From the NCBI RefSeq assembly GCF_016406105.1, contig NZ_CP066308.1, forward strand, positions 3,672,001 through 3,736,000: DNA of 64,000 nt, given 5' to 3'. Positions 48,938 to 56,410 of the stretch are shown piece by piece; position 1 is the stretch's first letter, and each line of letters starts with the position of its first letter. The position numbers were made by a program, and so were the translations under genes. This DNA comes from Brevibacillus composti (GTDB lineage: Bacteria; Bacillota; Bacilli; Brevibacillales; Brevibacillaceae). A model generated the notes under the pieces. That model was not told where the DNA came from and made no database searches. It saw nothing but the letters and a program-made list of their open reading frames with translations.

Positions 48938-48969
48938 GGCTTCGCCAAGCCTTTTCTGCCGGCGAAGCC
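48938..48969 (-). terminator. hairpin between Nudix and NAD kinase genes
   Basis: GGCTTCGCC and GGCGAAGCC form a perfect 9-bp stem with a 14-nt loop; the T-tract is weak on either strand. Confidence 0.6.
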
Positions 48970-49076
48970 TTCTTTGCGCTAAAAGTAAAACAAAAGCCCC
49001 TGACGATCATGACTTTTGCGAGTTTTCACGGTTTCACTATAACACAGCAGCAAACCCGATGCATGTATCCAGCCCC

Positions 49077-49526
49077 TCACCATCGATCGGTCGGGTAGTG
49101 CCGCTGGCAAAACTCCTCAATTCGCCGGCTGGTAGCAGGGGTCATCTCCCGGGGCAGCCCATCCCAGGGGAAAAAGCGGTACTCAGCCACCTCTGGATCA
49201 TTTGGCTCGTGCTGCTCCTGGCGAAAGTCATCTACGTGGAAAAGAGCAATATAGTCCCGCTTTCCTTCTCTCTCGCTGTAGTACAAATGGCAAAGCGTCA
49301 TGGACCTGGCTTCGGCCCTGCACTCCTCCCACAGCTCCCGCCTGGCTGCATCCTGAAAGGACTCCCCCTTTTCCACGCCCCCGCCTGGCAGATACCAGCC
49401 CTTTACATAGGTATGGCGAACAAGCAGCACGCCTTTCTGCCGATCCGTCACGATCAAGCGGACTCCCAACGTCAGAGGCTTTCTGAGGCGCCAGTACCAG
49501 CTGATCAACGGATGATACCAGGCCAT
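49077..49526 (-). CDS. Nudix hydrolase
   Basis: 149 aa. The Nudix box GGGVEKGESFQDAARRELWEE fits GX5EX7REUXEEXGU apart from the terminal glycine region (EECRAEA). LGVRLIVTDRQKGVLLVRHT precedes it. A tyrosine/tryptophan-rich N terminus (MAWYHPLISWYWRLRKPL) is typical of the Bacilli NUDIX proteins that hydrolyse nucleoside diphosphate derivatives. Substrate unknown; monocistronic. Confidence 0.9.
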   Translation of the reverse strand: MAWYHPLISWYWRLRKPLTLGVRLIVTDRQKGVLLVRHTYVKGWYLPGGGVEKGESFQDAARRELWEECRAEARSMTLCHLYYSEREGKRDYIALFHVDDFRQEQHEPNDPEVAEYRFFPWDGLPREMTPATSRRIEEFCQRHYPTDRW

Positions 49527-49654
49527 GCCCCATCCCCCCTATCCGTGAGACTTGCTTTCCATCTGCTACCATTTTACCTCACCTGCTCGCTCCATGCCAT
49601 GCGGACAATCGCAACAAAATGCTCCTCCCTCCCTAAAAAACGGGCCCAAGCAAA

Positions 49655-49690
49655 ATAAAACGGACCGCAGCAATGCATCCGGCCCGTTGG
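49655..49690 (-). terminator. terminator of the yugN-like gene
   Basis: Minus strand ACGGGCCG pairs with CGGTCCGT (one G-U), then TTTATTTT. Confidence 0.75.
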
Positions 49691-49702
49691 CTTTTTCCTT
49701 TT

Positions 49703-50104
49703 CTATTCAAACCTGATTTCCAGGTCCCGGACGATCGCCTCTGCCTTGCGGACCCAGTGGTCCTCCACCGCGTCATCCTTGTCCACCGGCTCCTGAAACT
49801 GGTTCATCACCGCCGAAGCGACAGCCGAGTAGTAGCCGATGTCTTCCTCCACGTCTCGTTGGTAGACGTGCTTCAGGACAAAAGGTGTCCCCATCTCCAG
49901 CCAGGCGTCGGCTGCGTCCAGCTCTCCCTCCTGTACCTGAACGGGGATGCGCAGATACACCATCCCCTGATCGTCCAGCTTTTTATCCAGATACCCTTGA
50001 TCGTAATCCCAATTGGCCAGGGTAAAGCCGTCGGGCTCAAGTGCCTCGCGAAAATAGCCGTAAGTCCCCCTCGTGCCTGCCAGGCTGCTCTGAATGGTTT
50101 TCAT
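49703..50104 (-). CDS. YugN-like family protein
   Basis: 133 aa; AAAGGAAG precedes ATG 50104. Diagnostic are FTLANWDYDQGYLDKKLDD, VYLRIPVQVQEGELD, LEMGTPFVLKHVYQRDVEED and FQEPVDKDDAVEDHWV, the order found in YugN (PF08868). Cytosolic, unknown function; structures of the family show a TBP-like fold. Monocistronic between two terminators. Confidence 0.88.
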   Translation of the reverse strand: MKTIQSSLAGTRGTYGYFREALEPDGFTLANWDYDQGYLDKKLDDQGMVYLRIPVQVQEGELDAADAWLEMGTPFVLKHVYQRDVEEDIGYYSAVASAVMNQFQEPVDKDDAVEDHWVRKAEAIVRDLEIRFE

Positions 50105-50204
50105 CCAATCGCTTCCTTTCCGGTATTTGTGTCGTTAGTGTGCGACAAACCGGTGAGTTGTACTCACGGCGGCGGCGAACCCCGTCAGCTGAAAACATGA
50201 AGAA

Positions 50205-50234
50205 AGCCTCAAAACCGCTTGTTCGGCTGAGGCT
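50205..50234 (-). terminator. terminator after the Pro-rich protein gene
   Basis: AGCCTCA and TGAGGCT form the stem; TTCTTC follows on the minus strand. It lies about 27 bp after the stop. Confidence 0.7.
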
Positions 50235-50260
50235 GTTCCCATGTATGGTGGATGGGGGAT

Positions 50261-51160
50261 CTATATCAGCGCAATCGACAATAGGGAAAAGAGCGCCAAA
50301 GGAATCACTTTTTTCCGGCAGCGGCGGCGACGGCGATACGGTATCACCCCGGAAGAAGACGACGACGAGCCGAAAGGATGAACGACCGGCGGCGGTGCCG
50401 GCGGCAGCGGTCTTACAGGCGGGTAGGGCGGGAACGGCGATACCTGCGGATAGGGTGCAACGGGCGGATAGGGCGAAACCGGCGGATAGGGCGAAACCGG
50501 TGGATAGGGCGAAACCGGTGGATAGGGCACGTACGGCATCGGGGGATAAGGCGCATAGTAGGGTGGATAAGGGCTGTAGCCGGGACTTTCCGTTTCAGCC
50601 GGACTTACCCTAGTGGGCGGCCTTCTGTCTGTCTCGAGCGGGCTAATCAGGGGCTGGCACGGAAAACAGTAGGCGTAGGGCTGCGGATAACCATAGGGAG
50701 GCGCGGTGCTTTCCGGAGAAACCGCCGTAAACGGGCTGCCTCCCGGATAGGGACGGGCGTTGGGCCCTGTCGCAAATGGACTTACCGTCGTAAACGGACT
50801 AACTCCCGGATTAGGACGGGCGTTCGGTCCTGTCGCAAACGGACTTACCGCTGTATAAGGCGGCTGCATATTGGGTGTGGCTGTGCCGTATGGACTGACA
50901 GCGCCGTACGGATTGTAGACGACGGGCGCCAGATCGAGCTCATCCTCCCAATCATCCACTTCTTCTTCAATCTCGACATAGACATTCTGGTCGTCCCAGT
51001 CGACGATTTCTCCCTCGTACACCTGGCCATCCACTGCTTCAATCCTGACTCTCTGCCGGGCGTGCTCCTGACAGACATTTTGCACGGTATGGCGGATATC
51101 TTTGATCATGCTGATCGCTTCCTCATCAACATGAAACAGTTCCTTGCGTGACTCTTCCAT
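50261..51160 (-). CDS. proline-rich repeat protein with N-terminal SH3/LSm-like strand region
   Basis: ATG 51160 follows GGAGGAG by eight bases. Residues 1-75 are ordinary: a helix (EEAISMIKDIRHTVQNVCQE), then RVRIEAVDGQVYEGEIVDWD and VYVEIEEEVDDWED, a small-barrel-like pattern. The next 200 residues are low complexity. Two copies of a SPFATGPNARPxPG unit stand first. A run of (SPYPPV) hexapeptides follows, encoded by 18-bp DNA repeats near 50463-50530. After a Ser-rich stretch and a basic RRRRRCRKK cluster, a hydrophobic end (IPLALFSLLSIAL) could anchor it. Spore-coat-like composition, function unknown. Confidence 0.75.
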   Translation of the reverse strand: MEESRKELFHVDEEAISMIKDIRHTVQNVCQEHARQRVRIEAVDGQVYEGEIVDWDDQNVYVEIEEEVDDWEDELDLAPVVYNPYGAVSPYGTATPNMQPPYTAVSPFATGPNARPNPGVSPFTTVSPFATGPNARPYPGGSPFTAVSPESTAPPYGYPQPYAYCFPCQPLISPLETDRRPPTRVSPAETESPGYSPYPPYYAPYPPMPYVPYPPVSPYPPVSPYPPVSPYPPVAPYPQVSPFPPYPPVRPLPPAPPPVVHPFGSSSSSSGVIPYRRRRRCRKKVIPLALFSLLSIALI

Positions 51161-51265
51161 CGGAAGAACTCCTCCCCTCTCACGTTTCCTTATTACCATA
51201 TACGACAGCCTATGGGGAGGTGTCTAAATTCGAGAGGGGACCAGCCTATTTTCACATCCTCCCGG

Positions 51266-52384
51266 TCATCTCTTATCGCTCGCCGCTAAAAAACGGGCTG
51301 GCGAAAAAGGAGCGAGCGGCCCGTCTTGTCCATCCACCAAATAATCGGACATGCTGACGGCGGTGACAGGAGACAGGAGTATGCCGTTGCGGAAATGGCC
51401 CCCTGCCACAAAGACCCCCTCCCACCCTGGAAGAGGCCCGAGCAGCGGGAGACCGTCCGCCGCAGCTGGACGCAGTCCCGCCCAGGCTTGCAAAAAGGCG
51501 GCGGATTGCAGCACGGGCACATAGGGGATCACCCCTTGCAGCACATGCGTCAATCCGTGCAGGGTTACCTCCCGCTGAAAGCCTGCTTCGTCTTCCGTGG
51601 CGCCGAGGACAATCTTGCCATCCCGCTTGGGCGTGATATAGCCGCCTGATCCAAAAATGACGGTCTGCAGGGGAACCCCGATGGAAGAGACGGCGGCCAC
51701 CTGTCCTCGCACCGGCCTGACCAGCACAGATACCCCCAGCCAATCTGCGATCATGCCCGCCCAGGCTCCGGCTGTAATCACCGTATGGGCGGCGGGAATC
51801 ATCCCCTGTGTCGTATGCACGCCGGTGACGCGGCTCCCTTCAGAGGCCATTCCGGCCACGGCGCAGCCCGAAAGCAGGCGGACCCCCTGCTGCCGGCAAG
51901 CCATGACGAGAGCCGAGAGGAGCATCCGATTGTTGATATGGCCCTCCCCCGGCGAATAGATCCCCGCCGTCACCCCTTCAGTGAGCAGCGGCTCCAGCTC
52001 CCGCAGCTCTTTACCGGTCATCCAGTGGACATCGTACCCGGCTTCCTTTTGCCACTCGTATTTTTGCCGCAGGGAGCGCTCTTCGTCTTCTGTCAATGCC
52101 ACCGTCATAACGCCCGAGCGGCATAGCTGCACCTCGATTCCGGTCGTCTCCTCCAGTTCCTTAGCCCAGCCTGGATACAACTGCAGAGATTTCATCCCGA
52201 GATCAAGCAGCGGCCCCGGCTGAGAGAATTCCTTCAGCGGCGCCAGCATGCCTGCTGCAGCAGAGGAAGCCTGTCCTCCCCATTCTCCTTGCTCCACGAC
52301 GGTTACCGCCATGCCTCGCTTCGACAGCTCATATGCCAGACTGAGTCCAATGATGCCTCCACCGATCAGTACGAAGTCGGTCAT
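51266..52384 (-). CDS. thiO: glycine oxidase
   Basis: ATG 52384 has AAGGAG six bases upstream. About 372 aa. FAD-binding GGGIIGLSLAYELSKRGMAV and VVEQGEWGGQASSAAAGMLA open it. YSPGEGHINNRMLLSALV, ITAGAWAGMIADWLGV, VRPVRGQVAAV, GGYITPKRDGKIVLGATEDE and WAGLRPAAADGLPLLGPLPG are DAO/ThiO blocks. ThiO oxidises glycine to the imine used for the thiazole of thiamine. Expression is under the TPP riboswitch upstream. Unusually it stands alone, without thiS, thiG or thiE. Confidence 0.93.
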   Translation of the reverse strand: MTDFVLIGGGIIGLSLAYELSKRGMAVTVVEQGEWGGQASSAAAGMLAPLKEFSQPGPLLDLGMKSLQLYPGWAKELEETTGIEVQLCRSGVMTVALTEDEERSLRQKYEWQKEAGYDVHWMTGKELRELEPLLTEGVTAGIYSPGEGHINNRMLLSALVMACRQQGVRLLSGCAVAGMASEGSRVTGVHTTQGMIPAAHTVITAGAWAGMIADWLGVSVLVRPVRGQVAAVSSIGVPLQTVIFGSGGYITPKRDGKIVLGATEDEAGFQREVTLHGLTHVLQGVIPYVPVLQSAAFLQAWAGLRPAAADGLPLLGPLPGWEGVFVAGGHFRNGILLSPVTAVSMSDYLVDGQDGPLAPFSPARFLAASDKR

Positions 52385-52405
52385 GTTCTCTCTCCTTCTC
52401 TCCAC

Positions 52406-52441
52406 AGAAAAGCCCACCCTCTCCGGCAGGAAAAGGTGGGC
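52406..52441 (-). terminator. attenuator terminator of the TPP riboswitch
   Basis: Minus strand GCCCACC pairs with GGTGGGC and runs into TTTTCTGT, between the riboswitch and the thiO ribosome site; the usual off-state terminator. Confidence 0.85.
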
Positions 52442-52489
52442 ACAACCAAGCATCCCATCGCATCGCCGGGACTCGCAGCTCCGGCGTGC

Positions 52490-52588
52490 AGCCACTTCCC
52501 TGCGCCAGCATGATCTGGATCAGGTGCAAAGGGTCGACGGTCGCAGCTTCCGTCCTCTCAGCCCAGCGTGATGGACTCCCCCAGTTAC
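52490..52588 (-). promoter_or_regulatory. TPP riboswitch (THI element)
   Basis: On the minus strand the element has GGGGGAGTCC at its 5' end, GGGCTGAGAGGA, CTGCGACCGTCGACCCTTT, ACCTGATCCAGATCATGC, then TGGCGCAGGGAAG. CUGAGA and ACCUGAUC...AUGC.GGCGCAGGGA are the conserved TPP-binding core. It precedes thiO and its terminator. Confidence 0.95.
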
Positions 52589-52658
52589 TTTTCGTTCTAT
52601 TCTGTTCATGTTTCAGTATAGTCCTCCCTCCCGGTGCATGACAAGAAGGAGATCACGC

Positions 52659-52904
52659 CTAGTCTTCATCCTTCACATCATAGCTCTCCGGGATCGGCTC
52701 CTGCTTTTCCGCTTCCTCGAACGCGCGCAGCTTCTTCATCTGCTCCAGAAAATGCTGGAATTGATCCTTGTTGATGAGATACTCTTCTCCGTTGTGAACG
52801 GCTCGAATCCGTCCCTCGCGAATTTTTTCGAGAAGAAACGGCATTGGCAAATCCAGGTATTCAGCTGTCTCCGCTACGGTCAGATAGGTTTTTGTCGTTT
52901 CCAT
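52659..52904 (-). CDS. excisionase-type helix-turn-helix protein
   Basis: ATG 52904 lies inside the end of pgi, with GGAAGCGAG as ribosome site. 81 aa. YLTVAETAEYLDLPMPFLLE and KIREGRIRAVHNGEEYLINK form the MerR-like/excisionase HTH (HTH_17), followed by an acidic tail ending in SYDVKDED. Such stand-alone proteins are widespread in Bacilli next to housekeeping genes and need not be phage-derived. It overlaps pgi by 44 bp, so cotranscription is likely. Confidence 0.8.
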   Translation of the reverse strand: METTKTYLTVAETAEYLDLPMPFLLEKIREGRIRAVHNGEEYLINKDQFQHFLEQMKKLRAFEEAEKQEPIPESYDVKDED

Positions 52905-54252
52905 CGATTCTCGCTTCCAATTCCGCTTTTCGTTTTTCAAAGCCAGGCCGCCCGAGCAGGGCGAACATATTGGTCTTGTACGCTTCCACGCCAGGCTGGT
53001 CAAACGGGTTGACGCCCAAGAGGTAGCCGCTGATCGCACAAGCCTTTTCAAAAAAATAGATCAGCTCACCAAAATGATACGCTGTCATCCGCGGAATTTC
53101 CACTAGAAGATTGGGCACGCCGCCATCGGTATGTGCCAAAATCGCTCCCCGCAGGACACGGGCGCGGACGTATTCCATGCCTTTCCCGGCGAGGTACTGC
53201 AGGCCGTCCAGATTGTCGGGATCATCGGCAATCGTCACATCCACTTCCGATTTCTGGACCGACAGAACGGTTTCGAAGAGGTGACGCTGGCCGTCTTGCA
53301 GATATTGGCCGATGGAGTGAAGATCCGCCGAGTATTCGGCAGCGACGGGGAAGAGTCCCTTGCCCCCCTTGCCTTCGGACTCCGCAAACAACTGCTTCCA
53401 CCACTCTCCAAAGAAGCGGAACCGGGGCTCGTAGCTGACCAGGATCTCGATCAGCTTCCCCTGGCGATAGAAGAGATTTCGAACCGCTGCGTACTGATAG
53501 CACGGATTTTGGTCCAGGTCGGGCGAGGCGAAGCGCTCCCTGGCGCAGGCCGCTCCCTGCAGCAGCTCGTCGATGTCGATCCCGCCGGCCGCCATGGGCA
53601 AAAGACCGACCGGCGTCAAAATGGAATAACGGCCGCCAACGTCATCCGGTATGACAAAACTGGCGTAGCCTTCACGGTCGGCAAGCTGCCGGAGCGCCCC
53701 CTTTTTCCGGTCCGTTGTCGCATAGATGCGCGTGCGCGCCTGCTCTTGCCCGTACTTTTTCACCATCCAGTCCCGAAACAGCCGAAATGCGATCGCCGGC
53801 TCCATGGTCGTCCCGGACTTGGAGACGACGTTCAGCGAGACATTTTTCCCCTCCAGCAGTTCCAGCAGATGAACCAGGTACACCGAGCTTACGTTGTTTC
53901 CGACAAAATAAATCTCGGGACCGCTTCTCCTGCCGGCAGGGAGCCGGTTGTTGAAGTGGTGACCGAGCATTTCCAGCGCAGCCTTCGCACCCAGATACGA
54001 TCCTCCGATCCCGATCACGATCAGCACATCCGAATCAGCGCGGATCTTGTCCGCTGCCTGCCTGATCCGCTCCCGTTCGGGCTGACAGAGCTGAATCGGC
54101 AAATCGAGCCATCCGCGAAACTCACTCCCCGGCCCCGTCCCGAGGTGAAGCTGTGTATGTGCCCTGCACACTTCAGCAGCAAGCTGATCCCAGTCGTGCT
54201 GCGCAATGAATTCGCACGCATGGGAGTAGTCGAATCGAAGTGCCTGGTTCAT
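52861..54252 (-). CDS. pgi: glucose-6-phosphate isomerase
   Basis: 463 aa. IVIGIGGSYLGAKAALEML, VVSKSGTTMEPAIAFRLFRD (signature), DDVGGRYSILTPVGLLPMA, and the catalytic Glu/His part (HSIGQYLQDGQRHLFETVLS). The end GYLLGVNPFDQPGVEAYKTN is the second PGI signature. It interconverts glucose-6-phosphate and fructose-6-phosphate. GGGAGGG precedes ATG 54252. Confidence 0.97.
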   Translation of the reverse strand: MNQALRFDYSHACEFIAQHDWDQLAAEVCRAHTQLHLGTGPGSEFRGWLDLPIQLCQPERERIRQAADKIRADSDVLIVIGIGGSYLGAKAALEMLGHHFNNRLPAGRRSGPEIYFVGNNVSSVYLVHLLELLEGKNVSLNVVSKSGTTMEPAIAFRLFRDWMVKKYGQEQARTRIYATTDRKKGALRQLADREGYASFVIPDDVGGRYSILTPVGLLPMAAGGIDIDELLQGAACARERFASPDLDQNPCYQYAAVRNLFYRQGKLIEILVSYEPRFRFFGEWWKQLFAESEGKGGKGLFPVAAEYSADLHSIGQYLQDGQRHLFETVLSVQKSEVDVTIADDPDNLDGLQYLAGKGMEYVRARVLRGAILAHTDGGVPNLLVEIPRMTAYHFGELIYFFEKACAISGYLLGVNPFDQPGVEAYKTNMFALLGRPGFEKRKAELEARIDGNDKNLSDRSGDS

Positions 54253-54375
54253 GGCTCCCTCCCTGAGAATTCTTGCGTACTTCCTACCATCTTACGGATG
54301 GAGAGAAGCAAGAGTTCGGCCAAGGAAAGCCCACTTTTCCTGCTTTCGGTTCTACCTAATGCGTCTTCTCAAAAA

Positions 54376-54426
54376 GCAAAAGCAGCTGTTCAATCACATC
54401 GCTTGATTGAGCAGCTGCTTTTTCCC
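54376..54426 (-). terminator. terminator of the small-gene cluster
   Basis: AAAAGCAGCTG.TCAATCA pairs with TGATTGAGCAGCTGCTTTT around a short loop; T-runs on both strands. It would end transcripts coming from 54493-55154. Confidence 0.85.
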
Positions 54427-54492
54427 TTGCGAGCATAACCTGTCTCCGAGCAACGATCCAGCCTCCATGAGCGGGGGGCGATTTACGGCTGT

Positions 54493-54672
54493 TCATGACA
54501 AGGCGGGAGTATCCGTGACGAGCTTCAGGAGAAAGAAGAGCGTAATTCCGAAGCTGGCTACCACCCACCACAACAGTTTTCCCCCGGGTCTCCCCTCCTT
54601 GTAGATGCCAAGCAACCGCCAGGTACCCACCGCCACACAGATGACGCTGACAAAGAGCAGGATGGTCCCCAC
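54493..54672 (-). CDS. small two-helix membrane protein (59 aa)
   Basis: GTG 54672 follows GGGGGAATCACC. The protein has one helix at the start (GTILLFVSVICVAVGTW), a loop LLGIYKEGRPGGKL, a second helix (LWWVVASFGITLFFLLKLV) and a short polar end. It is just below common ORF size cut-offs. No family recognised. It follows the 54733 gene on the same strand. Confidence 0.65.
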   Translation of the reverse strand: MGTILLFVSVICVAVGTWRLLGIYKEGRPGGKLLWWVVASFGITLFFLLKLVTDTPALS

Positions 54673-54732
54673 GGTGATTCCCCCTTTCCCCTTCTTCTAG
54701 GTATATGGGAAAAGGGCACTAAAAATCCCTGC

Positions 54733-54879
54733 TCAATTTTTCTTCTTGCCCAGCCGGGAGAGGATCCCCTTTCCCCGCTCCTTGATCGCCTCGTCCCTGA
54801 CGTCCAGCTCCCGGCGCTTGAGCATGCCGTTTTTCGACGTATCCGGCCGCCCTTTCTCCCGGTTTTTCTCCTCTGTCAT
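54733..54879 (-). CDS. small charged protein (48 aa)
   Basis: ATG 54879 shares one base with the upstream stop (TGATG) and has GGAGG 12 bases before it. It reads MTEEKNREKGRPDTSKNGML, KRRELDVRDEAIKERGKGIL, SRLGKKKN. Highly charged, no hydrophobic core. Coupling to the DUF3886 gene suggests a shared role, possibly in spores; family not recognised. Confidence 0.65.
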   Translation of the reverse strand: MTEEKNREKGRPDTSKNGMLKRRELDVRDEAIKERGKGILSRLGKKKN

Positions 54880-55154
54880 CAGCTGTATTTACCTCCGCCC
54901 TTTTTCTCATAATCCTCGAGCAGTTCGGCAAAGCTCTTGTTTCGTTCCCGCTCTTCCTGTTCGCGCTTTTTCTGCTCGGCTGCGGCTTGCAGAGCGCGTT
55001 CCTGCTCTTTTTTCATCGTCTGCTCCAACTGCTTCAGTTTGCCCAGCGCATTCTCGCTGAGCATCTCCTTGAGGTTGAGGCCTGTCTTTTCCGCAAGTCC
55101 CGCCTGCTCCTGCCGGGACTCTTGCGGCTTTTGCCTCCGCTGTTTTTTTGCCAT
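54879..55154 (-). CDS. DUF3886 (YqkE-like) protein
   Basis: ATG 55154 follows AAAGGAG by nine bases. 91 aa with the YqkE pattern: basic MAKKQRRQKPQESRQEQAGL, then LNLKEMLSENALGKLKQLEQ, a long coiled coil rich in Glu/Lys/Gln, and the signature NKSFAELLEDYEKKGGGKYS. Function unknown. First gene of a small operon with the 48-aa protein and perhaps the membrane protein. Confidence 0.85.
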   Translation of the reverse strand: MAKKQRRQKPQESRQEQAGLAEKTGLNLKEMLSENALGKLKQLEQTMKKEQERALQAAAEQKKREQEERERNKSFAELLEDYEKKGGGKYS

Positions 55155-55243
55155 GAGGGATTGCTCCTTTCCGCTGTTACCTATGATCGAATCGGCCTCA
55201 TTGGGCCATACTATGTCCATGTGACAAAAGAGGAGGGCTGACC

Positions 55244-55375
55244 ATGGTACGAAACAAAGCAAAAGATTTTGGGAAAACGGCCGAGATTCGCGGGCCGAAA
55301 GCCCAGTCAGAAGCTGTTCGTTCTGACGGCTCCATCAATAGTGAACCACAAGAGCGCCTAAAAGAAAACCGGTAA
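55244..55375 (+). CDS. sspK: small acid-soluble spore protein, SspK-like
   Basis: ATG 55244 is seven bases after AGGAGGG. The 43-aa protein begins MVRNKAKDFGK, has a hydrophilic middle, and ends DGSINSEPQERLKENR. B. subtilis SspK begins MVRNK-KGF and ends DGSIN-PQERM, so the match in both termini is good. Minor SASP of the spore core; the central GEP segment is changed. Followed 22 bp later by the DUF3905 gene. Confidence 0.8.
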   Translation: MVRNKAKDFGKTAEIRGPKAQSEAVRSDGSINSEPQERLKENR

Positions 55376-55397
55376 CTCCAACAAGGAGGTCGCCTTC

Positions 55398-55742
55398 ATG
55401 GATGAGAAGACGTCAAAAGAGCTGAAAGATATCTCGATCGACGGGACGCTGCCTCACCAGATCAGCGCTCCGGACTATAAAAATTCGTCCCGGGAGATTC
55501 AAAAGCCGTTTATTAACGAACATGGCGTAGTCATTGGAGACAGTTACTACAGCTCCGCCAATTCCCCGCTGCAACAATGGGATACCGACACCGATCCAGC
55601 GGAGATGGCCGGGGATGAGTGGGTGCACCCGACCAATGACATCGGCTGGAACAGCACCGAAAACAAAGAGCTCCTGGAGGATATTCAGCCAAAAGGGCAG
55701 TTTATGCACCCGACCCTCGACGTGAGCAAGGGCAGAGACTAA
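55398..55742 (+). CDS. DUF3905 protein
   Basis: AAGGAGG precedes ATG 55398. 114 aa with the DUF3905 block GVVIGDSYYSSANSPLQQWD, TDTDPAEMAGDEWVHPTNDI and GQFMHPTLDVS. Soluble, acidic. Function unknown; found only in spore formers, and its position behind sspK supports a sporulation-linked unit. A terminator follows. Confidence 0.85.
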   Translation: MDEKTSKELKDISIDGTLPHQISAPDYKNSSREIQKPFINEHGVVIGDSYYSSANSPLQQWDTDTDPAEMAGDEWVHPTNDIGWNSTENKELLEDIQPKGQFMHPTLDVSKGRD

Positions 55743-55770
55743 TGAAGATGCCAAGCAGACCGATTTCCAG

Positions 55771-55797
55771 ACGCCGCTTCCCGTAAGCGGCGTTTTT
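55771..55797 (+). terminator. intrinsic terminator after DUF3905 gene
   Basis: ACGCCGCTT pairs with AAGCGGCGT, CCCGT loop, then TTTT. Confidence 0.9.
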
Positions 55798-55900
55798 CAT
55801 GTGGTCGGGCGGTGCAGGAGTGCGGCTGTGAGCTGTCCAGAGATTAGATTCACGGCCGCGGTTCCAAAGCGTGGCCACGGGCTTTCCGGGGATTCGCGGC

Positions 55901-55940
55901 CGCAGACGCGGGCAGACGCGGGCAGACGCGGGCAGTCGCG
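55901..55940. repeat. four tandem copies of a 10-bp GC-rich unit
   Basis: The unit GGCAGACGCG is repeated in exact 10-bp phase with a first-base change in unit 1 and GGCAGTCGCG in unit 4. It lies in the otherwise empty 240-bp gap upstream of the HesB-like gene. Confidence 0.8.
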
Positions 55941-56037
55941 AAAGACGCAGCGGCCGCTTTCTCTAGCGGGCCTCGAGAAAGGACATCTTGTGGTACACTA
56001 GAGACAGAGATCAGGAAGTGTACGAGAGGAGACAGTC

Positions 56038-56340
56038 ATGAGTATCCAACTGCGAATCGAACCGGCCTTCGCACGGGCCTACCAGCGCTACGCGGACTTT
56101 CGCCCCGGCGACACGCTCCGGCTGTATGTGCGGACGGGCGGACCGGGCACAGGCGGACTTTTCTACGCGATTGAGAAGGATGAGCGGGAAGAGGGCGACG
56201 CTGTATTTGAAGTAGAGGGGATGCGCTTCATCATCCGCCCGAGCGACTTCTGGTACTTCGATGGAGGCGAACTCCGTTTTGATCAGCGGTACGGGGAATA
56301 CGGCTTTTCCTTTGCCAATCCGCGGCTCCTGGGAGAGTGA
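56038..56340 (+). CDS. HesB/YneR-like protein lacking cysteines
   Basis: GAGGAGA precedes ATG 56038. 100 aa. The fold pattern matches YneR-type members of the HesB/IscA superfamily: LRIEPAFARAYQRYADFRPG, RLYVRTGGPGTGGLFYAIEK, FEVEGMRFIIRPSDFWYF and a FDQRYGEYGFSF end. The three cysteines needed for iron-sulfur assembly in IscA are absent (there is no Cys at all), so it cannot act as a classical A-type carrier. Confidence 0.8.
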   Translation: MSIQLRIEPAFARAYQRYADFRPGDTLRLYVRTGGPGTGGLFYAIEKDEREEGDAVFEVEGMRFIIRPSDFWYFDGGELRFDQRYGEYGFSFANPRLLGE

Positions 56341-56410
56341 GGAAACTTTCCCCGCTGCCGTCCGTAAGTAAAGTAGGACTGCAATTGATTTTCGTACAGG
56401 AGGAAACAGC

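Noticed and set aside
50463-50530. CRISPR-like regular repeats
   Set aside because: 18-bp units are contiguous without unique spacers and encode the SPYPPV hexapeptide run of the Pro-rich protein.
52659-52904. Excisionase-like gene as evidence for a prophage
   Set aside because: No integrase, attachment repeats or phage genes are nearby; stand-alone HTH_17 proteins are common in Bacilli chromosomes.
55901-55940. Short CRISPR or iteron array
   Set aside because: Only four 10-bp units without spacers and no replication gene nearby; kept only as a tandem repeat.
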